This document shows, in pieces, positions 17,364 to 24,989 of a stretch of DNA of 64,000 nt (its first letter is position 1; each line of letters starts with the position of its first letter). Position numbers and translations under genes: made by a program. Location: assembly GCF_014649015.1 (NCBI RefSeq), contig NZ_BMSF01000015.1, forward strand, positions 9,175-73,174, read 5' to 3'. This DNA comes from Streptomyces narbonensis. GTDB taxonomy: Bacteria; Actinomycetota; Actinomycetes; Streptomycetales; Streptomycetaceae. The notes below the pieces were generated by a model, which was given only the letters and a program-made list of their open reading frames with translations, did not search any database and had not been told where the DNA came from.

Positions 17364-18449
17364 GTGGACGTGCAGAAGAAGCTCGACGAGATCGTCGCGA
17401 CCGTGCAGGGCGCCCGCTCCATGCCGATGTCGGCATCCTGTGTGATCAACCGGGCCGAGCTGCTCGCCCTGCTCGACGAGGTACGGGACGCCCTGCCGGG
17501 CTCCCTCGCCCAGGCCCAGGAGCTCATCGGCGGCCGCGAGCAGATGGTCGAGCGGGCCCGCCAGGAGGCGGAGCGGATCATCGAGGCGGCCCACGCGGAG
17601 CGCGGCTCGATCGTCTCCGACACCCAGGTCGCCCGGGAGTCGCAGGGCGAGGCCGACCGGATCCTCGCCGAGGCCCGCCGTGAGGCGGAGGAGGTCCGCG
17701 CCGAGGCCGACGACTACGTCGACTCCAAGCTCGCGAACTTCGAGGTCGTCCTCAACAAGACCATCGGCTCCGTCGACCGGGGCCGCGAGAAGCTCCTCGG
17801 CCGGGGCCCGGGCCTCGACCAGGACGGTTACGCGGACGAGGACGCCCCCGAGTACAGCGCGGACCCGCAGACGCTGATCAGCCGGGCCGACGAGTACGTG
17901 GACGCCAAGCTCGGCGCCTTCGAGGCGGTGCTCAGCAAGACCCTGGAGGCCGTCGGGCGGGGCCGGCAGAAGCTGCACGGCCGGATCGCCACCGACGACC
18001 TCGGCGAGCACATGGCCGCGCAGGACGGCCTCGGCGGCACGGTGCACACGAGCGACGCCGACTACCTCGCCGGGCTCGCGGAGCTCGCCGACCCCCAGCC
18101 GGTCCCTGTCCCCGCACAGGCCCCCGCGCAGATCCCGGCCCAGCAGCAGCCCGACCCGTACGGCTACCAGCAGCAGCCGCAGCAGGAGCCCGCGTACGGC
18201 TACCAGCTGGGGGTACCTCCCGGGCCGCACGGCCCAGGGGGACAGCCGGACCCGTACGGCTATCCGCAGCAGCAGCCCGACCCGTACGCCTACCAGGGCC
18301 AGTACGGCTACGAGCAGCAGCACCAGCAGCACGAGTACCAGCCCCAGGCCCCGCAGCAGCAGCCGGCCGCCGCGCTCGACGAGACCAGTTTCTTCGACAC
18401 GAGCATGATCGACCTGGAGCAGCTGCGCCGGTACGAACAGGGGCAGTAA
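17364..18449 (+). CDS. DivIVA/ATP-synthase-b-like coiled-coil protein with Gln/Tyr-rich tail
   Basis: A 361-residue cytosolic protein. Residues about 25-200 are charged heptad-like coiled coil (for example ARQEAERIIEAAHAERG and AEARREAEEVRAEADDYV). A near-duplicate segment is present: YVDSKLANFEVVLNKT and YVDAKLGAFEAVLSKT. From about residue 240 the tail is rich in Gln, Pro and Tyr with repeated PDPYGYQQQP-like units. The family is often annotated as cell-division initiation or F0 subunit b-like, but function is unproven. GTG at 17364. A palindromic repeat element is embedded in frame at 18206-18244. Confidence 0.85.
   Translation: MDVQKKLDEIVATVQGARSMPMSASCVINRAELLALLDEVRDALPGSLAQAQELIGGREQMVERARQEAERIIEAAHAERGSIVSDTQVARESQGEADRILAEARREAEEVRAEADDYVDSKLANFEVVLNKTIGSVDRGREKLLGRGPGLDQDGYADEDAPEYSADPQTLISRADEYVDAKLGAFEAVLSKTLEAVGRGRQKLHGRIATDDLGEHMAAQDGLGGTVHTSDADYLAGLAELADPQPVPVPAQAPAQIPAQQQPDPYGYQQQPQQEPAYGYQLGVPPGPHGPGGQPDPYGYPQQQPDPYAYQGQYGYEQQHQQHEYQPQAPQQQPAAALDETSFFDTSMIDLEQLRRYEQGQ
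18206..18244. repeat. Palindromic element inside coding sequence
   Basis: CTGGGGGTACCTCCCGGGCC, a GCAC loop and GGCCCAGGGGGA form a hairpin typical, from recall, of dispersed Streptomyces repeats. It is read in frame as LGVPPGPHGPGG and interrupts the otherwise regular PYGYQQQ tail repeats. Confidence 0.65.
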
Positions 18450-18576
18450 GGGACGCGGGGCCCGGATTGGGCCCTGAGCGAAGCGTCCAGTATCCTGGCT
18501 CTTCGGTCGCGCCTGTTCCGCGATCCTTGCTGCCCACTTCTGGCGGCCCCCTCACGATTCGAAAGCAGGAAGAGCC

Positions 18577-19230
18577 CTGAGCACGCGCCTCGACCACCGC
18601 AACCCCCTCGTGTTCGACACGCACGAGCTGGGGCGGCGTCCTGGTGCCCTCCAGCGGCTCTCGCGTTCCGTAGAGGCCCCCGCGGCCCTCGGCGTCGAAG
18701 GGGTCATCGGGGTGCCCGAGGGCGCTCCGGTGGAAATCGATCTCCGTCTCGAGTCGGTCATGGAAGGGGTGCTTGTCACAGGCACCGCCCGTGCATCGGC
18801 CGAGGGGGAGTGCGTAAGGTGTCTGGAGCCCGTCGAGCTGGAGCTCGACGTGGACTTCCAGGAGATGTTCTCGTACCCCGACTCCGACGACCGGGGCCGC
18901 TCCAAGGCGGCCGCGGACGACGAAGCCGAGGAAGACGAGGACATGATCCCCCTCGAGGACGGCATGTTCGACCTCGAACCTCTGCTGCGTGATGCGGTGG
19001 TGCTCGCACTGCCGATGCAGCCGGTGTGCCGGGACGACTGTGCGGGTCTGTGCTCCGAGTGTGGAGCCAACCTGAACGAGGACCCGGACCACCACCATGA
19101 TGCCGTCGACGCCCGTTGGGCGGCATTGCAGGGACTCGCCGGTTCGCTGGGAACCGATGAGAAGGACAACATGAGCGGCAAAGCCTCTGACGGGGACGTC
19201 CGAAGCGCCGCCGAGAAGCAGGAGAAGTAG
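18577..19230 (+). CDS. YceD/DUF177 zinc-binding protein, partner of rpmF
   Basis: A 217-residue YceD-family protein. A cysteine pair (ECVRC, about residue 82) and a second cysteine cluster ([13 protein letters not shown]) form the family's metal site, separated by an acidic loop. YceD homologues are encoded next to rpmF in nearly all bacteria and are implicated in 23S rRNA maturation. The start is uncertain. CTG at 18577 has AGGA 6 bases upstream and extends the conserved N-terminus ([14 protein letters not shown]). GTG at 18610 has no ribosome-binding site. rpmF begins 2 bases after the stop. Confidence 0.85.
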   Translation: MSTRLDHRNPLVFDTHELGRRPGALQRLSRSVEAPAALGVEGVIGVPEGAPVEIDLRLESVMEGVLVTGTARASAEGECVRCLEPVELELDVDFQEMFSYPDSDDRGRSKAAADDEAEEDEDMIPLEDGMFDLEPLLRDAVVLALPMQPVCRDDCAGLCSECGANLNEDPDHHHDAVDARWAALQGLAGSLGTDEKDNMSGKASDGDVRSAAEKQEK

Positions 19231-19232
19231 CC

Positions 19233-19406
19233 GTGGCTGTTCCGAAGCGGAAGATGTCGCGCAGCAACACGCGCCACCGCCGGTCGCAGTGGAAGGCTGC
19301 GGTCCCCACCCTGGTTTCGTGTGAGCGTTGCCAGGAGCCGAAGCTGCAGCACATCGCGTGCCCGAGCTGCGGCACCTACAACAAGCGCCAGGTCCTCTCG
19401 GTCTGA
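19233..19406 (+). CDS. rpmF: 50S ribosomal protein L32
   Basis: A 57-residue L32, starting [20 protein letters not shown], the family N-terminus. Two CxxC pairs (CERC and CPSC) form a zinc ribbon. GTG at 19233 follows GGAGAAG, which lies inside the end of the yceD-like gene. rnc follows after 20 bases, so yceD-rpmF-rnc is likely one operon. Confidence 0.97.
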   Translation: MAVPKRKMSRSNTRHRRSQWKAAVPTLVSCERCQEPKLQHIACPSCGTYNKRQVLSV

Positions 19407-19426
19407 TTGGGCTGGTGAGAGGCGCA

Positions 19427-20239
19427 ATGTCTGAGTCCCGCAAGACGGACGACAAGACGGACCATGCCTCGTCCCACACGCTTCTGGAAGGGCGGCTCGG
19501 CTATCGGCTCGAGTCCGCCCTTCTGGTGCGTGCACTGACCCACCGTTCGTTCGCGTACGAGAACGGCGGCCTGCCCACCAACGAGCGTCTCGAGTTCCTC
19601 GGGGACTCCGTGCTCGGCCTGGTGGTCACGGACACGCTGTACCGCACCCACCCCGACCTGCCCGAAGGCCAGCTGGCCAAGCTGCGGGCCGCGGTGGTCA
19701 ACTCACGCGCACTTGCGGAGGTCGGTCGCGGCCTCGAACTCGGCTCCTTCATCCGGCTCGGCCGGGGCGAAGAGGGCACGGGTGGCCGGGACAAGGCGTC
19801 CATCCTCGCCGACACCCTTGAAGCGGTGATCGGCGCGGTCTATCTCGACCAGGGCCTCGACGCGGCGTCCGAGCTGGTTCACCGGCTCTTCGACCCGCTG
19901 ATCGAGAAGTCCTCAAGCCTCGGTGCCGGCCTGGACTGGAAGACCAGTCTCCAGGAGCTCACCGCGGCCGAGGGCCTGGGTGTGCCGGAATACCTCGTCT
20001 CCGAAGAGGGACCGGACCACGAGAAGGTCTTCACTGCTGCCGCCCGCGTCGGTGGTGTCTCGTACGGCACCGGCACCGGCCGCAGCAAGAAGGAAGCGGA
20101 ACAGCAGGCGGCGGAGTCCGCGTGGCGCGCGATTCGCGCGGCTGCGGACGAGCGCGTGGCGGCGGCCAAGGCCGCTGCCGAAGCCGGTACGGGAGAGGTC
20201 GCCGACCCCTCTCCGACCACGGACGGGGCGACGGCCTGA
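19427..20239 (+). CDS. rnc: Ribonuclease III (AbsB)
   Basis: A 270-residue dsRNA endonuclease. The catalytic signature [13 protein letters not shown] is at about residue 47, and the second acidic site lies in [14 protein letters not shown]. The double-stranded-RNA-binding domain spans about 165-235, followed by an alanine-rich tail. In S. coelicolor this gene is absB, a global regulator of antibiotic production. ATG at 19427. Confidence 0.96.
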   Translation: MSESRKTDDKTDHASSHTLLEGRLGYRLESALLVRALTHRSFAYENGGLPTNERLEFLGDSVLGLVVTDTLYRTHPDLPEGQLAKLRAAVVNSRALAEVGRGLELGSFIRLGRGEEGTGGRDKASILADTLEAVIGAVYLDQGLDAASELVHRLFDPLIEKSSSLGAGLDWKTSLQELTAAEGLGVPEYLVSEEGPDHEKVFTAAARVGGVSYGTGTGRSKKEAEQQAAESAWRAIRAAADERVAAAKAAAEAGTGEVADPSPTTDGATA

Positions 20240-20262
20240 CGGCCTTCCCCTCCACCGCTTCC

Positions 20263-20292
20263 CGAGAACCCCGCCCCAGGGCGGGGTTCTCG
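20263..20292 (+). terminator. rnc terminator
   Basis: CGAGAACCCCGCCC pairs with GGGCGGGGTTCTCG around a very short loop, 24 bases after the rnc stop. Confidence 0.8.
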
Positions 20293-20371
20293 TCATTTCC
20301 CGAGGGTTTTCCCCGGCATGTACGCCGGTAGGGTTGAGGCGCAGTCGATCGACGTCGTCCGGAGGAGTCCC

Positions 20372-21232
20372 GTGCCCGAGCTGCCCGAAGTCGAGGTCGT
20401 ACGGCGCGGACTGGAGCGCTGGGTCGCCGGACGGACCGTGACCGAGGTAGAGGTGCTGCACCCGAGGGCCGTGCGACGTCATCCCGCCGGCGGCGCGGAC
20501 TTCGCGTCGCGGCTGAAGGGGCAGCGCTTCGAGGTGGCGCGGCGCCGGGGCAAGTACCTCTGGCTGCCGCTGGCCGACACCGGCACCTCCGTGCTCGGGC
20601 ACCTGGGCATGAGCGGTCAGCTGCTCGTCCAGCCGGAGGACGCCGCCGACGAGAAGCACCTCCGCATCCGGATCCGCTTCGACGACGCGACGGGCACCGA
20701 GCTCCGCTTCGTCGACCAGCGCACCTTCGGCGGGCTCTCGCTCCACGACCAGACGCCCGACGGGCTGCCGGACGTCATCGCCCACATCGCCCGGGACCCA
20801 CTGGACCCCGAGTTCGACGAGGCCGCCTTCCACCGCGCGCTGCGGCTGCGGCGTACGACCGTCAAGAGGGCCCTGCTCGACCAGTCGCTGATCAGCGGCG
20901 TCGGCAACATCTACGCGGACGAGGCGCTCTGGCGCTCCCGGCTGCACTACGACCGGCCCACCGCCACGCTCACCAGGCCGCGCTCGGCGGAACTCCTCGG
21001 GCACGCCCGGGACGTCATGAACGAAGCCCTCGCGGTCGGCGGCACCAGCTTCGACAGCCTGTACGTGAACGTCAACGGCGAGTCCGGCTACTTCGACCGC
21101 TCGCTCGACGCCTACGGGCGCGAGGACGAACCGTGCCGCCGCTGCGGTACGCCGATGCGCAGGCGGCCCTGGATGAACCGGTCCAGCTACTTCTGCCCGC
21201 GCTGCCAGCGCCCGCCACGCCCGAGCGCATGA
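20372..21232 (+). CDS. mutM: Formamidopyrimidine-DNA glycosylase
   Basis: A 286-residue base-excision-repair enzyme removing 8-oxoguanine and FaPy. The catalytic N-terminus [14 protein letters not shown] (Pro after the start residue, Glu next) is intact. The helix-two-turn-helix region is [13 protein letters not shown]. The C-terminal zinc finger is CRRCG to CPRC. GTG at 20372 is preceded by GGAGGAG. The stop codon falls inside the first unit of a 17-bp tandem repeat. Confidence 0.96.
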   Translation: MPELPEVEVVRRGLERWVAGRTVTEVEVLHPRAVRRHPAGGADFASRLKGQRFEVARRRGKYLWLPLADTGTSVLGHLGMSGQLLVQPEDAADEKHLRIRIRFDDATGTELRFVDQRTFGGLSLHDQTPDGLPDVIAHIARDPLDPEFDEAAFHRALRLRRTTVKRALLDQSLISGVGNIYADEALWRSRLHYDRPTATLTRPRSAELLGHARDVMNEALAVGGTSFDSLYVNVNGESGYFDRSLDAYGREDEPCRRCGTPMRRRPWMNRSSYFCPRCQRPPRPSA

Positions 21233-21487
21233 CGACCACGAGCGCGTGACGACCACGAGCGTGTGACGACCTCCGGGCGTGTGACGACCCCGGGCGTGTG
21301 ACGACTCCGGGCGTGTGACGACTCCGAGCGCATGACGACCACGAGCGCGTGACGACCCCGGGCGTGTGACGACCACGAGCGCGTGACGACCCCGGGCGGG
21401 TGGCGACCTCCGGGCGTGTGACGACCCCGGGCGTGTGACGACCCCGGACGTGATGGTCCGGGGCGCGTGATGACCTCGGGCGGGTGA
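21223..21487. repeat. 17-bp minisatellite
   Basis: About fifteen head-to-tail copies of a 17-base unit close to GGGCGTGTGACGACCCC, with variants GAGCGCATGACGACCAC and GGGCGTGTGACGACTCC. Drift increases toward the right end. It starts in the last codons of mutM and ends just before the convergent hxlR stop. There are no spacers, so it is not CRISPR. Confidence 0.92.
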
Positions 21488-21499
21488 CGGTCCGGGCGG

Positions 21500-21886
21500 T
21501 CAGCCCGTGACCGGAGCCGTGCGCCCCGCGTCGTAACTCTCGCGTGCCGCCTCGACCTGCGGCATGCGGCCCTCCACCAGCTCGATCAGGCCGATGAGCC
21601 GCTCCGCGATCTCACGGCCGAGCGGTGTGAGCCGGTAGTCGACCCGCGGCGGGTTCGTGGGCTGCGCGTCCCGGTGGACGAGACCGTCGCGCTCCAGCGC
21701 GTGGAGCGTCTGCGACAGCATCTTCTCGCTCACGCCGTCGACCCGGCGCCGCAGCTCGTTGAAGCGGAACGTCCCGTCGTACAGGGCGCCCAGGGTCAGG
21801 CTGCCCCAGCGGCCCGTCACGTGCTCCAGCGTGCCGCGCGAAGGGCAGGCCCGCGCGAAGACGTCGTAGGCGAGGTCGTCAGTCAT
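21500..21886 (-). CDS. HxlR-family transcriptional regulator
   Basis: A 128-residue winged-helix MarR/HxlR protein. TGRWGSLTLGALYDGTFRFNELRR and GVSEKMLSQTLHALERDGLV (recognition helix region) are typical. A cysteine at residue 14 (ARACPSR) matches the conserved N-terminal Cys of redox/quinone-sensing members such as YodB, HypR and QorR. It is divergent from a flavodoxin-like reductase gene, its probable target. The 3' end abuts the 17-bp minisatellite. Confidence 0.92.
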   Translation of the reverse strand: MTDDLAYDVFARACPSRGTLEHVTGRWGSLTLGALYDGTFRFNELRRRVDGVSEKMLSQTLHALERDGLVHRDAQPTNPPRVDYRLTPLGREIAERLIGLIELVEGRMPQVEAARESYDAGRTAPVTG

Positions 21887-21909
21887 GCCCTCTACCGTAC
21901 TCGCGCACA

Positions 21910-21959
21910 GCGCTTACCGACAGTGCGGCGCTATCCAATTGCTTGCGCTTTCCAAAAGT
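21910..21959. promoter_or_regulatory. Candidate HxlR operator: two direct repeats
   Basis: GCGCTTACCGACAGT (21910-21924) and GCGCTTTCCAAAAGT (21945-21959) agree in 11 of 15 bases and start 35 bases apart, in the 122-base divergent intergenic region. The second overlaps a plausible promoter for the downstream gene (TTGCGC, 17 bases, TCTACT). Binding by the HxlR protein is inferred. Confidence 0.3.
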
Positions 21960-22008
21960 TAGTGCTCTACTTCTGGTCATACCCCGCAGACCTTTCGAGG
22001 AGCTCCTT

Positions 22009-22593
22009 GTGACCACCCCCGTCGTCTCCATCGCCTACCACTCCGGCTACGGCCACACCGCGGTCCTGGCCGAGGCCGTCCGCGCCGGCGCCGTCGACGC
22101 GGGTGCCACCGTCCACCTGATCAACGTGGACGGGATCACCGACGCCGAGTGGGAGCTGCTCGACTCCTCCGACGCGATCGTCTTCGGCTCCCCGACCTAC
22201 ATGGGCACCGCGTCGGGCGCCTTCCACCAGTTCGCCGAGGCCACCTCGAAGCGCTGGTTCGCCGATGCCTGGCTGGACAAGCTCGCCGCCGGATTCACCA
22301 ACTCCGGCTCCAAGAGCGGCGACAAGCTGCACACCCTGCAGTTCTTCCAGACCCTCGCCGGCCAGCACGGCATGACCTGGGTCAACCTCGGCCTGAAGCC
22401 CGGCTGGAGCAGCAGCGAGGCCTCCGAGAACGACCTCAACCGCCTCGGCTTCTTCTCCGGCGCCGGCGCCCAGACCCACACCGACCTGGGCCCCGACGGC
22501 GTCCACAAGGCGGACGTCGCCACCGCCGAGCACCTCGGCCACCGCGTCGCCGTGACCGCGCGCACCTTCGCGGCCGGCAAGGTCGCCGCCTGA
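22009..22593 (+). CDS. Flavodoxin-like NAD(P)H-quinone oxidoreductase family protein
   Basis: A 194-residue WrbA/flavodoxin-fold protein. The FMN phosphate loop is IAYHSGYGHTAVLAEAV. GSPTYMGTASGAFHQF is the second FMN loop and AAGFTNSGSKSGDK the third. It probably reduces quinones by two electrons for detoxification. GTG at 22009 follows GAGGAG. The divergent HxlR regulator with a redox-type Cys suggests induction by electrophiles or quinones. Substrate unknown. Confidence 0.87.
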   Translation: MTTPVVSIAYHSGYGHTAVLAEAVRAGAVDAGATVHLINVDGITDAEWELLDSSDAIVFGSPTYMGTASGAFHQFAEATSKRWFADAWLDKLAAGFTNSGSKSGDKLHTLQFFQTLAGQHGMTWVNLGLKPGWSSSEASENDLNRLGFFSGAGAQTHTDLGPDGVHKADVATAEHLGHRVAVTARTFAAGKVAA

Positions 22594-22612
22594 CCGCCGG
22601 CCCCGCGCAACG

Positions 22613-22651
22613 GAAAGGGCCCCGTCACCACAGTGGTGACGGGGCCCTTTC
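22613..22651. terminator. Bidirectional terminator, flavodoxin gene / CAP gene
   Basis: AAAGGGCCCCGTCACCAC pairs perfectly with its complement at 22633-22650, flanked by A and T runs on the two sides. It lies between two convergent genes. Confidence 0.9.
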
Positions 22652-22667
22652 GCGTACGGGAACGGAC

Positions 22668-23645
22668 TCAGCGGCCGAAGTCCTGGGTCCACCAGGGGCC
22701 GCCGTCACCGAAGTGCACGCCGACGCCCAGCGTCGTGAAGTCGCAGTTCAGGATGTTGGCGCGGTGGCCGTCGCTGTTCATCCAGGACTCCATCACGGCC
22801 GCCGCGTCCGCCTGGCCGCGCGCGATGTTCTCGCCGGCCAGGCCCGTGACGCCCGCCTGCTCGGCGCGCGCCCACGGGGTGTCCCCGTCCGGGTCCGTGT
22901 GGTCGAAGAAGCCGCGCTCCGCCATGTCCGCGCTGAACGCTCCGGCCAGCGCCGCGAGCTGCGCGTCCGCGCGGACCGGCGTGCAGCCCACCTTGCCGCG
23001 CTCCGCGTTGACCAGCCGGAAGACCTCCGCCTCGGCCGCCGCGCCCCGGTCGGCCGTGGAGGGAGCGGCCGTGGTCTCGACCGGCGCCTCGGTGGTCGGG
23101 GCCGGCGTCGGCCGCGGCGGGGCCGGCTTCGTCGTGGGCGCGACCGGGGCCTTCGGGGCCACGGGCTTGGAGGTGGTCGCCGCCTTGGACGGGGTGGCCT
23201 TCGGCGGGGTCGCCTTCGGGCTCGGCTTCGCGGAGGTGGAGGGGGCGGCCGAGGGGGAGGCGGACTTGCTGGCGCTCGCGCTCGGGCGGGCACTCGGGCT
23301 CTTGCCCGAACCGGAGCCGGCGGTGGTGGCCGCGCCGCTGCCCGTGCCGGCCGACCCGCCGCCGGCCGGCGTCTGGGTCGCCCCGCCCTGCGTCGTCAGC
23401 TCCGGGGCCTGCCTGGACTGGACCTGACGCTCGTCCGAGGCGGTGTTCCCGACGGTGAAGGTGTCCCCGCCGGGGAGTAGACCCGAGGCGACGGCCACGG
23501 CTCCCACCGCGACCGCCGCGGAGGCGCCGAGGAGTCCGGTGCGCACGGCCCGCCGCTTGCGGCGGTCACCCCGGTGTCGGCGGTCCGAACCGGCCGCGTA
23601 GTCTTCTGCCGCGGGCGCGGAGCCGGAGCGACGGTGGCGTCCCAT
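22668..23645 (-). CDS. Exported CAP/SCP-domain protein
   Basis: A 325-residue protein. The basic N-terminus (MGRHRRSGSAP) leads to a single hydrophobic segment at about 38-60 (GLLGASAAVAVGAVAVASG), an uncleaved anchor or signal. Residues about 85-205 are a Ser/Thr/Pro/Ala/Lys-rich linker typical of cell-wall-spanning regions. Residues about 208-325 are a cysteine-rich-secretory/PR-1 (CAP) domain with LVNAERGKVGC, GENIARG and SDGHRANILNCDF. Bacterial CAP proteins are extracytoplasmic, with roles mostly unknown. A phased 10-bp repeat lies in the upstream region. Confidence 0.9.
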   Translation of the reverse strand: MGRHRRSGSAPAAEDYAAGSDRRHRGDRRKRRAVRTGLLGASAAVAVGAVAVASGLLPGGDTFTVGNTASDERQVQSRQAPELTTQGGATQTPAGGGSAGTGSGAATTAGSGSGKSPSARPSASASKSASPSAAPSTSAKPSPKATPPKATPSKAATTSKPVAPKAPVAPTTKPAPPRPTPAPTTEAPVETTAAPSTADRGAAAEAEVFRLVNAERGKVGCTPVRADAQLAALAGAFSADMAERGFFDHTDPDGDTPWARAEQAGVTGLAGENIARGQADAAAVMESWMNSDGHRANILNCDFTTLGVGVHFGDGGPWWTQDFGR

Positions 23646-23709
23646 GTGCTGCCTGCCTTCCTCTGCGGAGCTCCGCCGTTCCCTGCGGACCCTTGCTGGT
23701 GTGTGCCGG

Positions 23710-23739
23710 ACTTTGCTGTTCTTTGCTGATCTTTGCTGT
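23710..23739. repeat. Three 10-bp direct repeats upstream of the CAP gene
   Basis: CTTTGCTGTT, CTTTGCTGAT and CTTTGCTGTC run head to tail, 65 to 94 bases before the CAP-domain gene start (read as AGCAAAG on that strand). The exact one-turn period suggests a protein-binding site on one DNA face. The binder is unknown. Confidence 0.45.
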
Positions 23740-23867
23740 CGGCTTGATTCGGGCCGACGACCGAATGGCGCGCGCCCGAACGAGTGAGCCGCATTCCGAC
23801 GGGACTGTACGCGATGAGAAGCCGGGGCGACGTGCTCATCGGGCAATCCGCCGGTTAGCGTGCAGCC

Positions 23868-24149
23868 ATGAGTGACGACGTACGGATGACCGCCTGGGTG
23901 CGCGGCCGGGTACAGGGAGTGGGCTTTCGCTGGTTCACCAGGGCAAACGCACTGGAGATCGGCGGCCTCGTGGGCTTCGCCCTGAACCTCGACGACGGCC
24001 GTGTGCAGGTGGTGGCCGAGGGGCCGAGTGAGAATTGCCACCGTCTTCTCGACTGGCTCCGCACGGGCGACACGCCCGGCCGCGTGGACGGAGTCACGGA
24101 GATATGGGGCACCCCGCGCGGCGGCTACGAGAGCTTCGCGATCCGCTGA
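23868..24149 (+). CDS. acyP: Acylphosphatase
   Basis: A 93-residue acylphosphatase. The signature [17 protein letters not shown] holds the phosphate-binding loop and catalytic Arg, and the catalytic Asn is in [13 protein letters not shown]. It hydrolyses acyl phosphates such as 1,3-bisphosphoglycerate. ATG at 23868 lacks a Shine-Dalgarno. TAGCGT about 9 bases upstream could be a -10 for a near-leaderless message. Confidence 0.95.
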   Translation: MSDDVRMTAWVRGRVQGVGFRWFTRANALEIGGLVGFALNLDDGRVQVVAEGPSENCHRLLDWLRTGDTPGRVDGVTEIWGTPRGGYESFAIR

Positions 24150-24164
24150 CGTTCGTGCCGGTGA

Positions 24165-24188
24165 CCCCTCCTCGGTGACCGGGAGGGG
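24165..24188 (+). terminator. acyP terminator
   Basis: CCCCTCC pairs with GGAGGGG (24182-24188) around a 10-base loop, 15 bases after the acyP stop. Confidence 0.55.
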
Positions 24189-24535
24189 CGTCGGTGGAAC
24201 ACGCCGTGACGAGGGAGGGAGCGGAGAACTGCCTGGTGGTTGCCAAGAAGTGCGCGCCGTGGAAGGCTGCCCGTAAAGGATGATCGCCACGCCCCGAGGC
24301 ACCGGGTCGAGAGGCACGGCTGCCAGTCGCGCGGCCGCCGACTCCCCGGGCGCCCCTTCGAACGGGGCGTGATCGTGTTGACCGTCAAACTTTTTGGTGA
24401 GACGCTGGAATCCCCGCGCACCTTAGCTGTTTGGCAGTAAGAACCGGCACGATGCACTGCCGAGCACCGCGGGTGCGAATCCCTCACGACCCACACCGCA
24501 ATCGGTCGGTCACTCAGTGTGGAGGACCATCCATC
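24189..24535 (+). other. Long non-coding leader ahead of the small pre-smc gene
   Basis: Nearly 350 bases without a supported gene. It holds a perfect hairpin CGCCCC/GGGGCG (24351-24368). After that come the dyad TTGACCGTCAA (24378-24388), which includes a -35-like TTGACC, and an unusually AT-rich stretch (24386-24400). A 23-codon frame at 24369-24440 contains a rare TTA codon and has no good ribosome-binding site. The 3' part has a GGGTGCGAATCCC segment resembling a tRNA T arm, but no cloverleaf can be completed. Confidence 0.5.
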
Positions 24536-24754
24536 ATGGCAAAGGCGCTTCTCGGTTACGTCGGCGGCTCCGACCCGCGACTCCTCGCCGAGATGCGACG
24601 GCTTCAGCAGCGCGTCCAGGACCTGGAATCCGAGCTGGTACGGATCCAGTCCGAGAACGACACGCTCGCGGCTGCCGCCGCTCAGCACCAGGGAGAGTCG
24701 CTGCTCGACAGCATCGATCTCGACGTACCCCAGGCGGAGCCTGCGCTCACCTGA
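24536..24754 (+). CDS. Small conserved coiled-coil protein upstream of smc
   Basis: A 72-residue protein. It has a conserved-looking start (MAKALLGYVGGSDPRLLAEM), then a heptad-patterned helix at about 18-50 (LQQRVQDLESELVRIQSEND). No catalytic residues or membrane segment. ATG at 24536 follows GGAGG by 8 bases. A small protein sits at this place before smc in S. coelicolor too. Function unknown; any role with SMC is speculation from position. Confidence 0.82.
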   Translation: MAKALLGYVGGSDPRLLAEMRRLQQRVQDLESELVRIQSENDTLAAAAAQHQGESLLDSIDLDVPQAEPALT

Positions 24755-24989
24755 CAACCCAGCCCCCAGGGGCCAGGTGGGAAACACTCCGTCCGGCATC
24801 GCCGACCGGGAACCCGCGTCGGCGTAGCAGGACAAGGCACAGCTGGATATGCAAGGGGCGCTTCGGCGTCCCTTCTTTCTTTCACCCGCCGTTTCCCCCA
24901 CGGCCCACCCCGCGATCACCCCTCCTCACCCGGTGATCTGCCCTACACCTTCGCGAGTGAAACGCGCGAGCCCCGGTAGAGTCCCCGGG

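Noticed and set aside
21223-21487. The 17-bp array as a CRISPR
   Set aside because: The units are contiguous with no unique spacers, and there are no cas genes.
24369-24440. A 23-codon gene with a TTA codon
   Set aside because: There is no convincing ribosome-binding site and no recognised product. Kept only as part of an unexplained leader.
24450-24502. A tRNA gene, from GGGTGCGAATCCC resembling a T arm
   Set aside because: The T stem has a mismatch, and no matching 5' acceptor, D arm or anticodon arm can be drawn nearby. The only GGGTCG partner lies about 190 bases upstream.
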